Below are positions 49,413 through 57,871 of a stretch of 64,000 nucleotides of DNA, piece by piece. The notes beneath the pieces are model-generated. The model was not told the DNA's origin and searched no databases. It was given only the letters and a program-made list of their open reading frames with translations. The stretch covers positions 372,001 through 436,000 of the forward strand of contig NC_013083.1 of NCBI RefSeq assembly GCF_000142805.1. The letters run 5' to 3'. Positions within the stretch are counted from its first letter, which is position 1; every line of letters begins with the position of its first letter. Source of the DNA: Lachancea thermotolerans CBS 6340 (taxonomy: Eukaryota > Ascomycota > Saccharomycetes > Saccharomycetales > Saccharomycetaceae). Position numbers and translations under genes: made by a program.

Positions 49413-50624
49413 TCAGGCGAACCTGATCTCAGGGTGGTAGTACCTGTCACACGCGAAGTAGGAGCGGCGCACGCCGGCCCAGTCCGGGTTCTGTGGCAGT
49501 GGTACGATCGTGTACTTGCAATCCATGCCGTAGTTGCGCACGTCGAGCTCGACAATGCGCTTGTAGACGTCGTAGCACACCTGGCGGTCGGCACCCAGCC
49601 CGTTGAAGAAGGAAAACAGGCCCTCGGGCTTGATCAGGCCCACAATGGTGTCGTATAGCTCAAGCATGTCGCTGTAGTGCTCGCTGAAGGTGTCGTAGTA
49701 GATGGCGTCGAAGAATACAGTGCCCTCGTCCAGCAGCGCAGAGAGCGAGTCCTGCCAACGTCCCTCCAGGACCACGACGTTTGGCTTGTCGTACCAGCCC
49801 TCGCTGCGCATGTGTACGAGCACGTCGGGGTGTGCCTCGCAGATGTAGTGCTTGGCCGGGCCACGCTCCTGGATGAAAGTGTCGATGATGCCCATGCCGA
49901 AGCCGATGTTAAGCACGACGGCGCCGGAGCCGCAATGTTTGAACATGGAGTCGCGCGCCAGACGCATGATGTCTGTTTCCCAGTCCATCATGACGCCGTC
50001 CTTGTTTTCCTTGGTGACAAGCGAGCCGTCGGTATACTCGAGATCTGCCTTGAGGTACGCATCCTGGTGCTCGGCGGTGTCGCGCGCGGGCGCGCCGTGC
50101 TTTTCGTCTGCCTCAGCAGTCGCATCCGCAGTCGTTTCTGCGGCCGCGGGCTCCTCGGTCTCTTCATCTTCCTCGTCCTCGTCCTCCGGGCCCTCGATGA
50201 ACTCAATGTCGTCGTTGAGCTTCCGCAAAAGCAGCTCCGCGCACACGCCGGCCTCAACAACCCGTTCGTACAGTGGATGCCCGCAGCTATACCCCTGCTC
50301 GACAAGCAGATCGCCAGGGCTCTTATTCTCGTAGTCCAGGAAGTTCCAACCGGCGCCGAACTCGAAGAGCACGTCCATCAGCCGCAGCACAACCTGGCAC
50401 TCCTCCTCGCTCAGCTCGTCTGGCAGTGACCGCAACAGAACGTGCAGCGGTGTGGTATTTGAGCCCGTATCGTCAGCCTCGTCCTGGCCAGCCTCGTGCG
50501 CTGCAACCTGTTCGATAGTGTATGTCGCTGGGATTCCGCTCTTGAGGAGCCGCGTGAGCTCTGCCACGTACGTCCCGTCGACGGGCAGCGTCTTGAGCGT
50601 CAAAAGCTCGTGTAAACTAGCCAT
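49413..50624 (-). CDS. RMT2: Protein arginine N5-methyltransferase Rmt2
   Basis: S-adenosylmethionine-dependent enzyme that methylates the delta nitrogen of an arginine in ribosomal protein Rpl12. The ATG at 50624 (MASLHELL) gives 403 residues (S. cerevisiae 412); the longer open frame starts at a GTG. The N-terminal 150 residues look ankyrin-like (TPLHVLLRSLPDELSEEECQ, NFLDYENKSPGDLLVEQGY). An acidic linker of about 40 residues follows, then a class I methyltransferase fold with motif VVLNIGFGMGIID and acidic end EAHPDVL. The C-terminal FFNGLGADRQVCYDVY segment fits Rmt2. GC content is high. Synteny: YDR465C. Confidence 0.95.
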   Translation of the reverse strand: MASLHELLTLKTLPVDGTYVAELTRLLKSGIPATYTIEQVAAHEAGQDEADDTGSNTTPLHVLLRSLPDELSEEECQVVLRLMDVLFEFGAGWNFLDYENKSPGDLLVEQGYSCGHPLYERVVEAGVCAELLLRKLNDDIEFIEGPEDEDEEDEETEEPAAAETTADATAEADEKHGAPARDTAEHQDAYLKADLEYTDGSLVTKENKDGVMMDWETDIMRLARDSMFKHCGSGAVVLNIGFGMGIIDTFIQERGPAKHYICEAHPDVLVHMRSEGWYDKPNVVVLEGRWQDSLSALLDEGTVFFDAIYYDTFSEHYSDMLELYDTIVGLIKPEGLFSFFNGLGADRQVCYDVYKRIVELDVRNYGMDCKYTIVPLPQNPDWAGVRRSYFACDRYYHPEIRFA

Positions 50625-50843
50625 TCTGGAGCTGTGCTGGCCGTGCGCTTGTGTGTGCGGAATTGGCTCTGGGATAAGCTCATCGCTCTGAAAAATTGCA
50701 CGCTCAAAAAGCGCACAGCACGTAGAACTTCGGTGCTCATGTATACATTCAGGCTCGTCGAGCACGCTAAACACATATACATATCTGAGTCATTGGGAGT
50801 GAGTGTTCGAATATATTAGACTGGCGGCCGCGAGTGGCACGAC

Positions 50844-51530
50844 TTAGGCCGCGTCGAACCGGCGCTCGGCCTCCTTCCAGTTGATCACGTTCCAGATCGC
50901 CTTGAAGTAGTCAGCCTTGCGGTTCTGGTACTGCAAGTAGTACGCGTGCTCCCAGGCGTCGATAGCAACGAGTGGCGTTAGAGGGCCCGAGACGGTGTCC
51001 TGGTTGTAGGTCTGCACCACCTCGATCTGACCGCCGTTCTCCGCGTTCTTGACGATGAAAGCCCACCCGGAGCCCTGCACGCCGGCCAGCTTTGCGTTGG
51101 TCAGCGCCTGGAGCTTGTCCAGCGAGCCGAATTGCGACTCGATTTGTCTGCCTAGCGCGCCTGCGGGAGCTTCACCGCCGCCCTGCGACTCGGGCGCTAG
51201 GTTCTTCCAGAACAGACAGTGGTTCGCGAACCCGCCGCCGTGGAACTTGATGTTCTGCTGCAGCGCAGCCAGCTTGCGCGCTAGTGGCGCGTCCTGCTGC
51301 GCGTCCCCGGTCAGCTTCTCCGTCAGCTCCCCGAACTGCTCGGTCGCCGCGTTGAATCCGTTCACGTACGTCTGGTGGTGCTTCGAGTAGTGCAGCTCGT
51401 TGATCTGGCCCGAGATGTGAGGCTCCAGCGCCCCAAAGTCCCAGTCCAGGTCTGGCAACGTCACCTTGGTGCGTCTCCCCAACACGGCCGCAAAACCCGG
51501 CGCTTTTTGCACAATTCTTCTGCTAAACAT
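50844..51530 (-). CDS. SOD2: Mitochondrial manganese superoxide dismutase Sod2
   Basis: Matrix enzyme that converts superoxide to hydrogen peroxide and oxygen. The ATG at 51530 (MFSRRIVQ) gives 228 residues (S. cerevisiae 233) and an Arg-rich presequence of about 25. The longer open frame starts at a GTG and includes a CAG-repeat leader. Manganese ligands are seen in SKHHQTYVNGFN, GGFANHCLFWKNL and DAWEHAYYLQYQNRK. The Gln/Gly pattern (GGGFANH, GSGWAF) matches the Mn type. A TATA-like element lies about 135 bases upstream, in the promoter shared with PKH3. Synteny: YHR008C. Confidence 0.97.
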   Translation of the reverse strand: MFSRRIVQKAPGFAAVLGRRTKVTLPDLDWDFGALEPHISGQINELHYSKHHQTYVNGFNAATEQFGELTEKLTGDAQQDAPLARKLAALQQNIKFHGGGFANHCLFWKNLAPESQGGGEAPAGALGRQIESQFGSLDKLQALTNAKLAGVQGSGWAFIVKNAENGGQIEVVQTYNQDTVSGPLTPLVAIDAWEHAYYLQYQNRKADYFKAIWNVINWKEAERRFDAA

Positions 51531-51792
51531 CTTGTTCTGTGTTTCGGTTACTTGATACTGCTGCTGCTGCTGTGTCAACGATCCGCTGGCTTTCTCTGTC
51601 CGTGTCGAATCGCTTTGCTGAGGGAGTTTGTTGAAGTTCTCGCGGCCCCGATAGGTTTCCTGAATATATATAAAAGACTGGGAGGTGGATGTCACTATGT
51701 ACTAAGGGTCTAAAGTTGCCAAAATATAAGAACTCGGACCCGGAGATGAGTTAGAACAGCGGAGAAGCGCAAATAGCACAGGTTAGCAGGCC
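51531..51792. promoter_or_regulatory. Divergent SOD2-PKH3 promoter
   Basis: TATATATAAAAG at 51665-51676 sits between the two starts, about 120-135 bases from each. On the SOD2 side a (CAG)5 run (minus strand, near 51558-51572) would lie in the 5' leader. Confidence 0.5.
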
Positions 51793-53754
51793 ATGGCGAG
51801 CAAGAGAACGCCAGAAAGCTATGTTTTTCTGGAGAAACTGGGCCAGGGCTCGTACTCCACGGTTTTCCGTGCGGTGGAGCGGGCCAACGGGCTGAGAAAC
51901 TACGCAATCAAGGTGTGCTCGAAGAAACACATCATCAGAGAGCGCAAGGTCAAGTACGTGACGGTCGAGAAGGACCTACTAAACCTTCTGGCGGGCGGCG
52001 GGCACCCGGGCGTGGTGCGGCTGTTTTGCACGTTCCACGACACGGACAACCTGTACTACGTGCTGGAGTTCGTGAGCGGTGGTGAGTTGCTCGGGCTGGT
52101 GCGGCGCATGGGGCGGCTGCCGGAGGAGTGGTGCCGGCGCATTGCGAGCCAGCTCGTGGACACAGTGGACTATATGCACGCAAAGGGCGTGATCCACCGA
52201 GACCTAAAGCCGGAAAACGTGCTGCTGTCGCAGGAGGGCCGCATCGTGATCACAGACTTCGGCGCCGCGTGCTGCGCGAGCGAAGGCGGCAGCGCGCCGG
52301 GCGCGGCGGACCGCGCCGCATCGTTTGTGGGTACCGCGGAGTACGTGTCGCCCGAGCTGCTGCTCCACAGCCAGTGCAGCTTCGGCAGCGACGTGTGGGC
52401 CCTGGGGTGCATTATCTACCAGCTGACGCAGGGCGCGCCGCCCTTCAGGGGCGACACGGAGCTGCAGTCGTTCGAAAAAATCGTGGCGCTGGACTATAGG
52501 TGGGTGTACGCGGCGCCGCCGCTCATCGTGGCGCTGGTGCAGAGCATCCTGGTACTGGATCCTCTGCAGAGGCCGTCGGCCAAGCAGCTCAAGCAAAATC
52601 CGTGGTTTACTTCAGTCAACTGGGACGACCGCACCGCGCTGTGGAAGGGCATCTGGGAGGTGCCGAACAAGGGCAAAAGCGGCTCTGCGCACCTGCCGAA
52701 CGCGCCGTCGGGGCCTGACGCGCCTGCAGGCGGTATTAGGGTCACCAGGCGGAAGCCTGTCCAGGCAAAAAGTACAGACGCCATTGTCGAGTGGAGGAAA
52801 AAGCTTGGCCTCGGCCCCGGGGCACTGCCGTCGCCGCCTGCGTCTGCGGGCGGCGACATACCGAAGTTTGGCGGTCCTGTGCATCGTACTGTGTCCCCTG
52901 CTCCAGCTCCTTCTCCAGCGCCATCTGCTGCATCTCCAGCGCCTGTGTCGGTTCGTACTACGTCTCCAGCTCCGGCTCCCCGCACTATAAATCCAACTCC
53001 CCGCGCTATACATCCAACTCCCCGCCCTTCGCTTCCAGCTCCTCGTTCGGTATCCTCTACATCTGCCCCGCGCACACCGCCACTCGCGGCACCGCCCGTG
53101 TTTGTCAAGCGCGACATCGTGAGCATCCTAGAAATTCCCTATGACCCCAGCCAGCGCTCGATAACCCTGGCGGGCTATTCTAAAGTGGAAGATTCGGGCA
53201 TTACAGCGTTTGTTACTGAAAACAAGACCAATATTCTAAAGCACTCTGCGAATCACATCGTGGCGTTAGACGTTAAAGGCCTTCTTTCATGTCAGGGCCC
53301 CAACCAGCCCGTTAGGTCGATGGTGTCTGTGTCCGACCCAGATTTGTCCATGTATGACTTCGAATTTGACGAAGTCAACGGCAAAGGGTTTTTGATACTG
53401 GAAAAATTCAAGTCGAAGCTTTGGTTCTTGTCGGCAGCATCCTCGGAGCAGGCTCTTCCAGTCAAGTTGCGCTCAATCAACAAGGACAAGCCATGGGTAG
53501 AATGCTTCTTTGCTGCTAGGAAGATGGTCGCTGAAGCTGAAAGTAGCAAGCCCAAGCCCACACGCCCTTCGAGTGCGTCGCGCCCAACATCTGCTACAAA
53601 ATCGCGTCCAAAGCAAAAGATTAACTCATCTCCGAGAATGGTTGTGAGCTCGAGTCGATACGAGGTGCTGCATACGTTGTCGGGTTCTGGCGTCAAAGGC
53701 GGCGATGCTACGAGCGGCGCCAGCGCCGCGTTCAAGAGCTTAACAAAGAAGTAG
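51793..53754 (+). CDS. PKH3: PDK1-type protein kinase Pkh3
   Basis: Serine/threonine kinase related to PDK1; S. cerevisiae PKH3 suppresses loss of PKH1 and PKH2 in sphingolipid and cell-wall signalling. It has 653 residues, shorter than S. cerevisiae Pkh3 (about 898). The kinase domain covers about 10-275: glycine loop LGQGSYSTVFRA, VIHRDLKPEN, DFGAA and activation loop FVGTAEYVSPE. A Pro/Ala-rich linker (about 360-435) contains heptad repeats of type PRxIxPT. The C-terminal third includes a likely PH domain (about 440-590: FVTENKTNILKHSANHIVAL, SMYDFEFDEVNG). The 5' half is very GC-rich. Named by synteny with YDR466W. Confidence 0.88.
   Translation: MASKRTPESYVFLEKLGQGSYSTVFRAVERANGLRNYAIKVCSKKHIIRERKVKYVTVEKDLLNLLAGGGHPGVVRLFCTFHDTDNLYYVLEFVSGGELLGLVRRMGRLPEEWCRRIASQLVDTVDYMHAKGVIHRDLKPENVLLSQEGRIVITDFGAACCASEGGSAPGAADRAASFVGTAEYVSPELLLHSQCSFGSDVWALGCIIYQLTQGAPPFRGDTELQSFEKIVALDYRWVYAAPPLIVALVQSILVLDPLQRPSAKQLKQNPWFTSVNWDDRTALWKGIWEVPNKGKSGSAHLPNAPSGPDAPAGGIRVTRRKPVQAKSTDAIVEWRKKLGLGPGALPSPPASAGGDIPKFGGPVHRTVSPAPAPSPAPSAASPAPVSVRTTSPAPAPRTINPTPRAIHPTPRPSLPAPRSVSSTSAPRTPPLAAPPVFVKRDIVSILEIPYDPSQRSITLAGYSKVEDSGITAFVTENKTNILKHSANHIVALDVKGLLSCQGPNQPVRSMVSVSDPDLSMYDFEFDEVNGKGFLILEKFKSKLWFLSAASSEQALPVKLRSINKDKPWVECFFAARKMVAEAESSKPKPTRPSSASRPTSATKSRPKQKINSSPRMVVSSSRYEVLHTLSGSGVKGGDATSGASAAFKSLTKK
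52976..53040 (+). repeat. 21-bp tandem repeat coding for PRxIxPT heptads
   Basis: Three units spaced exactly 21 bases (starting at 52976, 52997 and 53018), the first two nearly identical (CTCCCCGCACTATAAATCCAA and a close copy), encode PRTINPT, PRAIHPT and PRPSLPA in the Pkh3 linker. Confidence 0.75.
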
Positions 53755-53912
53755 ACATTCACGCCTCCCTGAATCGTGCGCTTAGGCAATCGGACATTTT
53801 ATTTCTCGGGGTGCAAAGAATTACATAACGATAGCTGATAGTCACAAGGTAATAGTAATGGTGGGCCTTCGGCGACGCGGCCGGACCGGTAGGTATGCAG
53901 ACAATCTCTCCT

Positions 53913-55391
53913 CTAATCCAATACGCTTGCATCGAAGTACAAGCCTGGATCAAGAGCGGAAATGTCTGCACTCTTTGCCGCACCGTCCAATAGAAGTTCA
54001 CTCATAATTTTACCTGTGCCCGGAGCGTTATTGATGCCCCAGCAGGAGTGGCCGGAAGCTACATACAGGCCTTCCATGTTGGTCTCGCCAATTAGAGGCC
54101 CGGAGCTAGTGGGCACGTTGAGGACTGGCAAGTAACACGCCTGCCTCTTGAGGATGTGACCCTGTGATAAATTGGGCGACAGCTTGGACACGTAGTGGTA
54201 CAGCTCGTCGCACTTTTCACGGACAACTTCCACAGCATCACTTGTCTCTGGTAGCTCCACCAACGTGTCACCCTCACCACATACGTAAACCTCGTCCTTG
54301 CGCGCGTACATCTCGGGAGAAAAGTAGTTGTTGTGAGCGATCTTCAGCTCTGTGAAGATAGCATAAGGTGACACTGTGCCGGTGGAGGGCTTGATAGTAA
54401 TGGAATGTGCTCGTAGGCCCGAGATAGGGCAGTCAGGGAGGATCTTGGACGTCCAGGGGCCCATGGCCAGCACGATCTGCTGCGCTTCTAGAGTTTCTAC
54501 AGCATCCGGCTCCCCGTCGTAGTCGTCGGAGGTCGGTATGTAGGAAATTCCGGAGGCACAGCCAACGTCATTGAACTTGATTTCGTTAACTTTCCCCAGG
54601 ATGAGATCGACGGCGCCGGTCTTCATGGCTTCATGCAGAATAAAGTGCGTGAATTTGTAAGGATGCACTTGGGCGGTAGAATCCGCGCCACCCAGCGAGG
54701 ACCAGTCGCGCACAAGCTGTGTCCGGATCCAGTTAAGATCCTCGGGGAGCACAGGGGCGGGAGGCTGGTTCGCACCCATGCTGTAGGACTCCTGCAGCCC
54801 TTCGGGGCCCATTTCTTTGCTTTCCAGCTCGTCGTTGTCCTCGTCGTCGCTCTCATCGTCACCGTCGCTGCCGTCCCGGTCGCTTCTTGTGGTCTGGGCA
54901 CATCTCTTCTTTTTAGGCACAGAACTGCGGGGCTCTTTGTTCTTCTTGCGCGTGGACAGGGTATGAGATCTGCTGTCCGCGCTCTTGGTGGAGTTCGCGT
55001 CGTCCTTGTCGGTTGCCTCCGAAACATGCTGCACGTCTGCCTCCAGCGAGACAGTGGTCAGACGGCGGTAGTCCCACTGATTCTCACCGTCGAACTCGTC
55101 GCTCAGCTCCTGGTGGAGCTGGAAACTCAGCGGCACGATCTGCTGCGGGAACGCCCAGGTGGCCAAAAGCCCACCCGCCTTGCCGGACGCGCCGCCTGCG
55201 ACTCGCTTGGACTCCAGCACGGTGATGTGGTGCTTTTTAGGGTCGAACGATGGGTGGCGCGTCAGGTAGTACGCAATGCACACGCCGATGATGCCCGCCC
55301 CGACGATGACGATATGGTGCTTGCCCTCGGCCTTTCCAGAGGGCCGCGACAGAAACTCGATCTGATCAACAGTATGGGTGGAGGGGCTCAT
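53913..55391 (-). CDS. TDA3: FAD-dependent oxidoreductase-like Tda3
   Basis: Late-endosomal protein of the D-amino-acid-oxidase/glycine-oxidase-like group, linked in yeast to endosome recycling and tolerance of topoisomerase damage; its substrate is unknown. The ATG at 55391 gives 492 residues (S. cerevisiae 523). The dinucleotide-binding motif VGAGIIGVCIAYYL lies at about 30-45, followed by KRVAGGASGKAGGLLA. A charged insert (about 140-200, with DRDGSDGDDESDDEDNDE) interrupts the fold, then FAD-contact segments resume. The C-terminal GLYVASGHSCWGINNAPGTG closes the FAD site. Synteny: YHR009C. Confidence 0.92.
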   Translation of the reverse strand: MSPSTHTVDQIEFLSRPSGKAEGKHHIVIVGAGIIGVCIAYYLTRHPSFDPKKHHITVLESKRVAGGASGKAGGLLATWAFPQQIVPLSFQLHQELSDEFDGENQWDYRRLTTVSLEADVQHVSEATDKDDANSTKSADSRSHTLSTRKKNKEPRSSVPKKKRCAQTTRSDRDGSDGDDESDDEDNDELESKEMGPEGLQESYSMGANQPPAPVLPEDLNWIRTQLVRDWSSLGGADSTAQVHPYKFTHFILHEAMKTGAVDLILGKVNEIKFNDVGCASGISYIPTSDDYDGEPDAVETLEAQQIVLAMGPWTSKILPDCPISGLRAHSITIKPSTGTVSPYAIFTELKIAHNNYFSPEMYARKDEVYVCGEGDTLVELPETSDAVEVVREKCDELYHYVSKLSPNLSQGHILKRQACYLPVLNVPTSSGPLIGETNMEGLYVASGHSCWGINNAPGTGKIMSELLLDGAAKSADISALDPGLYFDASVLD

Positions 55392-56401
55392 GGTATACAA
55401 CTAGTAACACGGCGCTCACCAGGATCACGCGGCCTTCTCAATAAGCGTGGAAACGACTTCGAGTGCTCAATTCCTCGACTCGCACTCCAAACAGTCAAAA
55501 ACGAAGCGCTCTAAAAAAAACGCTAAAACTTGGACGCCTTGGCAAGTTTCGAGGTCTTATTGCGCTATCGGACAATCTTCTTAAAAACGGTTCTGCGCGC
55601 TATTTGACTTCTTTTCTCCCTTCTGCCGCAAGTGCCTTTTTCTGCTCAGAACATAGGTAATGGTTTTTCTCTCCAACCTCTTGCGCGTGGGCCCTCGCAA
55701 AAGTGGCGCCATTTCCCATTGCAAAATGTGCTGGGTAACCACAAGAGACTGCGTTAACACAATAGCACTGGAACGAGCACGTGAATTAAACGAGTGCGGC
55801 GTTAAGCGGACAAACGACGAGCTCTCCTTGTACGAGCCATGGTGAAGTTATCGTATACCGAACAGACAGCTTGAGTCACGTGAAAGGGGGCGAGTGGGAG
55901 CTATGCCGGAGGCGGCGGTTCTGCGCAGCGGCATCGCGTAGCGGCGTGACTTGGACTTGAGAGTGTAAAGCTGCAATTCTGCTATGCAGCGAGCATGTTT
56001 CGTGACCCGCGGTTCTCGTCGGCTTCCGCGAGTTGCCTTGTATCGTGGCGCGGGCGAAGTAGTTGGCAGGATGGTTTTAGACAGCACGAAGTGGTTGCGA
56101 AGGGAGCCGGACTTCTAGCCTTTCCAGCGGCGCGGTGGGATTCAAACTCAGGGCTTCACATGACTTGCAGGCGCTTCTGGCTGTGTTTTTACGCAGCGTG
56201 AGCGCCGGCGGCTATTTGGCTTGTGTTGATCAGAGGGGAAGATAGTGATTTTCGTGAACTACATTTATGATGGCTAAGTGCGTGTACCGTTGTACGGGGC
56301 GAGCAAAGGATACGACTAGCGTTTGATAACGGAGCTTCTCAGGCGCTCCATGATTGCCCTGGGGCACTGAAGGCCCCTGAAAGCGAGCCCGCTTCAATTT
56401 C
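55392..56401. other. Intergenic TDA3-TLG1
   Basis: About 1 kb between minus-strand genes, holding the TDA3 promoter and TLG1 3' end. CACGTG occurs at about 55779 and 55877. Several short frames exist but none resembles a protein family; S. cerevisiae has only a dubious frame (YDR467C) here. Confidence 0.5.
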
Positions 56402-57025
56402 TCACAGCACAAAGGCCAGGACCAGTAGTACTATCAGAGCGACGATCAGCAGACCTATGCAGCAGTCGTTATATTTTTCCTTGTTCTTCTCGTAGACCCA
56501 CTCGAGTTGCCTGCGTCCACGCGAAAGCTTACTCATGACGTTGTCGACGCCGCCGTCCATCTCCTCGAGAAGCATGCCCTGGTCCTCGAGCTCCTGGCCC
56601 ATGGTTGATGCCTGCAGGTGGAGGTTTTGCATGGTCTGGTGGATTGTGTCCAGGTGTTGGTCCTGCTCTTCCATCATCTGCTCCTGAAGCAGGTTGTTTC
56701 TGGGGGAAGAAGGGTCTTCAGAGGTTTCAGGGCTGCCGTCTCCCTGTGCGCTTCGGGAGGACGACGTCATATGCGTCTTTAGCCTGGCTAGCTCTCGCTT
56801 GAGATCCTGCATGCGGTTTTCTCGCGCCAAGATGGTCGCGTTATCGACGAATCCTTCTCGTCTCATTACCATGATACTAGAGTCGAGTTCTCGTACGGTC
56901 TCTTCTAGATCTTCCAATATGTCCCGCACCTCTTGGTCGAGTTCGTGCCCTGCATCTAGGTACTGGGCCAATCGGCTGGCCTGCTCACGAGTGTCGTTAA
57001 GGACCTGCTCAAAGGGGTCATCCAT
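56402..57025 (-). CDS. TLG1: t-SNARE Tlg1
   Basis: Syntaxin-6-like Qc-SNARE of the trans-Golgi and early endosomes, mediating endosome-to-Golgi fusion and chitin synthase recycling. The ATG at 57025 (MDDPFEQV) gives 207 residues (S. cerevisiae 224); the frame upstream starts at a TTG. An N-terminal helical domain (about 1-95) is followed by a Ser-rich linker and the SNARE helix (about 125-180, IHQTMQNLHLQASTMGQELE and MLLEEMDGGVDNVMSKL, with the central Gln). The C-terminal 20 residues are a hydrophobic tail anchor preceded by CCIG cysteines, probable palmitoylation sites as in yeast Tlg1. Synteny: YDR468C. Confidence 0.93.
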   Translation of the reverse strand: MDDPFEQVLNDTREQASRLAQYLDAGHELDQEVRDILEDLEETVRELDSSIMVMRREGFVDNATILARENRMQDLKRELARLKTHMTSSSRSAQGDGSPETSEDPSSPRNNLLQEQMMEEQDQHLDTIHQTMQNLHLQASTMGQELEDQGMLLEEMDGGVDNVMSKLSRGRRQLEWVYEKNKEKYNDCCIGLLIVALIVLLVLAFVL

Positions 57026-57526
57026 GGTTGAAGCAGGTGGAAGCAAATGTTAGGTTTCGAGAGCCTCCCCGAATTGTGAACCAAGTCAATAACTACTGAG
57101 ATGCCAATACAATTTTAGAACAGGGCATCTTGTCGTGCAAGACGATGTGAGCGGCTCGTTCTCCTCGCTTGGGCTCTAATGCCTCTCGTCTTCGTCAGAG
57201 CCCCGTAGAATCGGCGCTTTGGGCGCCAAGCGCTACCAATGATGCGTTTTACCCCGCAAATCTAACCCACTAACCGCAGGCGTTGTTTCGGACGCAAGAG
57301 CGTAAGACCTTGTAAAAATTGTTGTAGAGAGCAGAACTAAGGTCCGTGGTCTCCATAGAGCTACAGAATTCAAAGTATGTTACACTCCTCGGAAGCTAGC
57401 GGGTCGGCAGTTAGGTTTCAAACTCTAGGAATAAACAGCTGTCGTGGGTTGTTTGCTTACTTTAAAATTTACTAGTATTTAGGTCAACTGAACGTTTTAC
57501 AAACTGAAAATTCACAGATACAAGCG
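57026..57526. other. Divergent TLG1-SDC1 spacer
   Basis: This 501-base divergent promoter region shows no gene and no motif I would call with confidence. Confidence 0.45.
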
Positions 57527-57799
57527 ATGGATCCAGAACAAGCACCAAAGCAGGAGAGCCCACAACCATTCAATGCCGATAGAGTCGACTTTGCCGAGAC
57601 CATCGGTGGGTCTCACACCCGCAAGTATCTAAATCAGCATGTAACACCTGCCCTTCTTGAAGGGATGCGGCTTGTTGCCAAAAACAAACCCAGCGATCCG
57701 CTCAGATACCTAGGTGAATACCTTATCAAAGCGGGTGAAGACCAAGACCAGCCTACAAACAGCAGCAGTCAGCCAAACGGCTCTGCTTCTCAAAACTAA
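57527..57799 (+). CDS. SDC1: COMPASS subunit Sdc1 (DPY-30)
   Basis: Subunit of the Set1 histone H3K4 methyltransferase complex. It has only 90 residues (S. cerevisiae about 175), but the DPY-30 dimerisation motif is complete at about 31-72: HTRKYLNQHVTPALLEGM followed by PSDPLRYLGEYLI. The short form lacks most of the N-terminal extension of S. cerevisiae Sdc1 and is closer to animal DPY-30 in size. It converges on UGO1 with 72 bases between stops. Synteny: YDR469W. Confidence 0.94.
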   Translation: MDPEQAPKQESPQPFNADRVDFAETIGGSHTRKYLNQHVTPALLEGMRLVAKNKPSDPLRYLGEYLIKAGEDQDQPTNSSSQPNGSASQN

Positions 57800-57871
57800 A
57801 TACAGTTGACGATAGAAGACGTTATTATATTCATCACTCATATAGCTTTAATACTTCCTCCCTTTAAAACC

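Noticed and set aside
49677-50429. 250-codon plus-strand frame opposite RMT2
   Set aside because: Starts at a non-ATG codon and exists because GC-rich codons avoid stops on the opposite strand; RMT2 is the real gene.
51531-51695. 55-residue N-terminal extension of SOD2
   Set aside because: It would begin at GTG, includes the TATA-like element and a CAG repeat, and would bury the normal presequence.
54633-55514. 293-codon plus-strand frame opposite TDA3
   Set aside because: Antisense shadow of the FAD oxidoreductase gene, of low-complexity composition.
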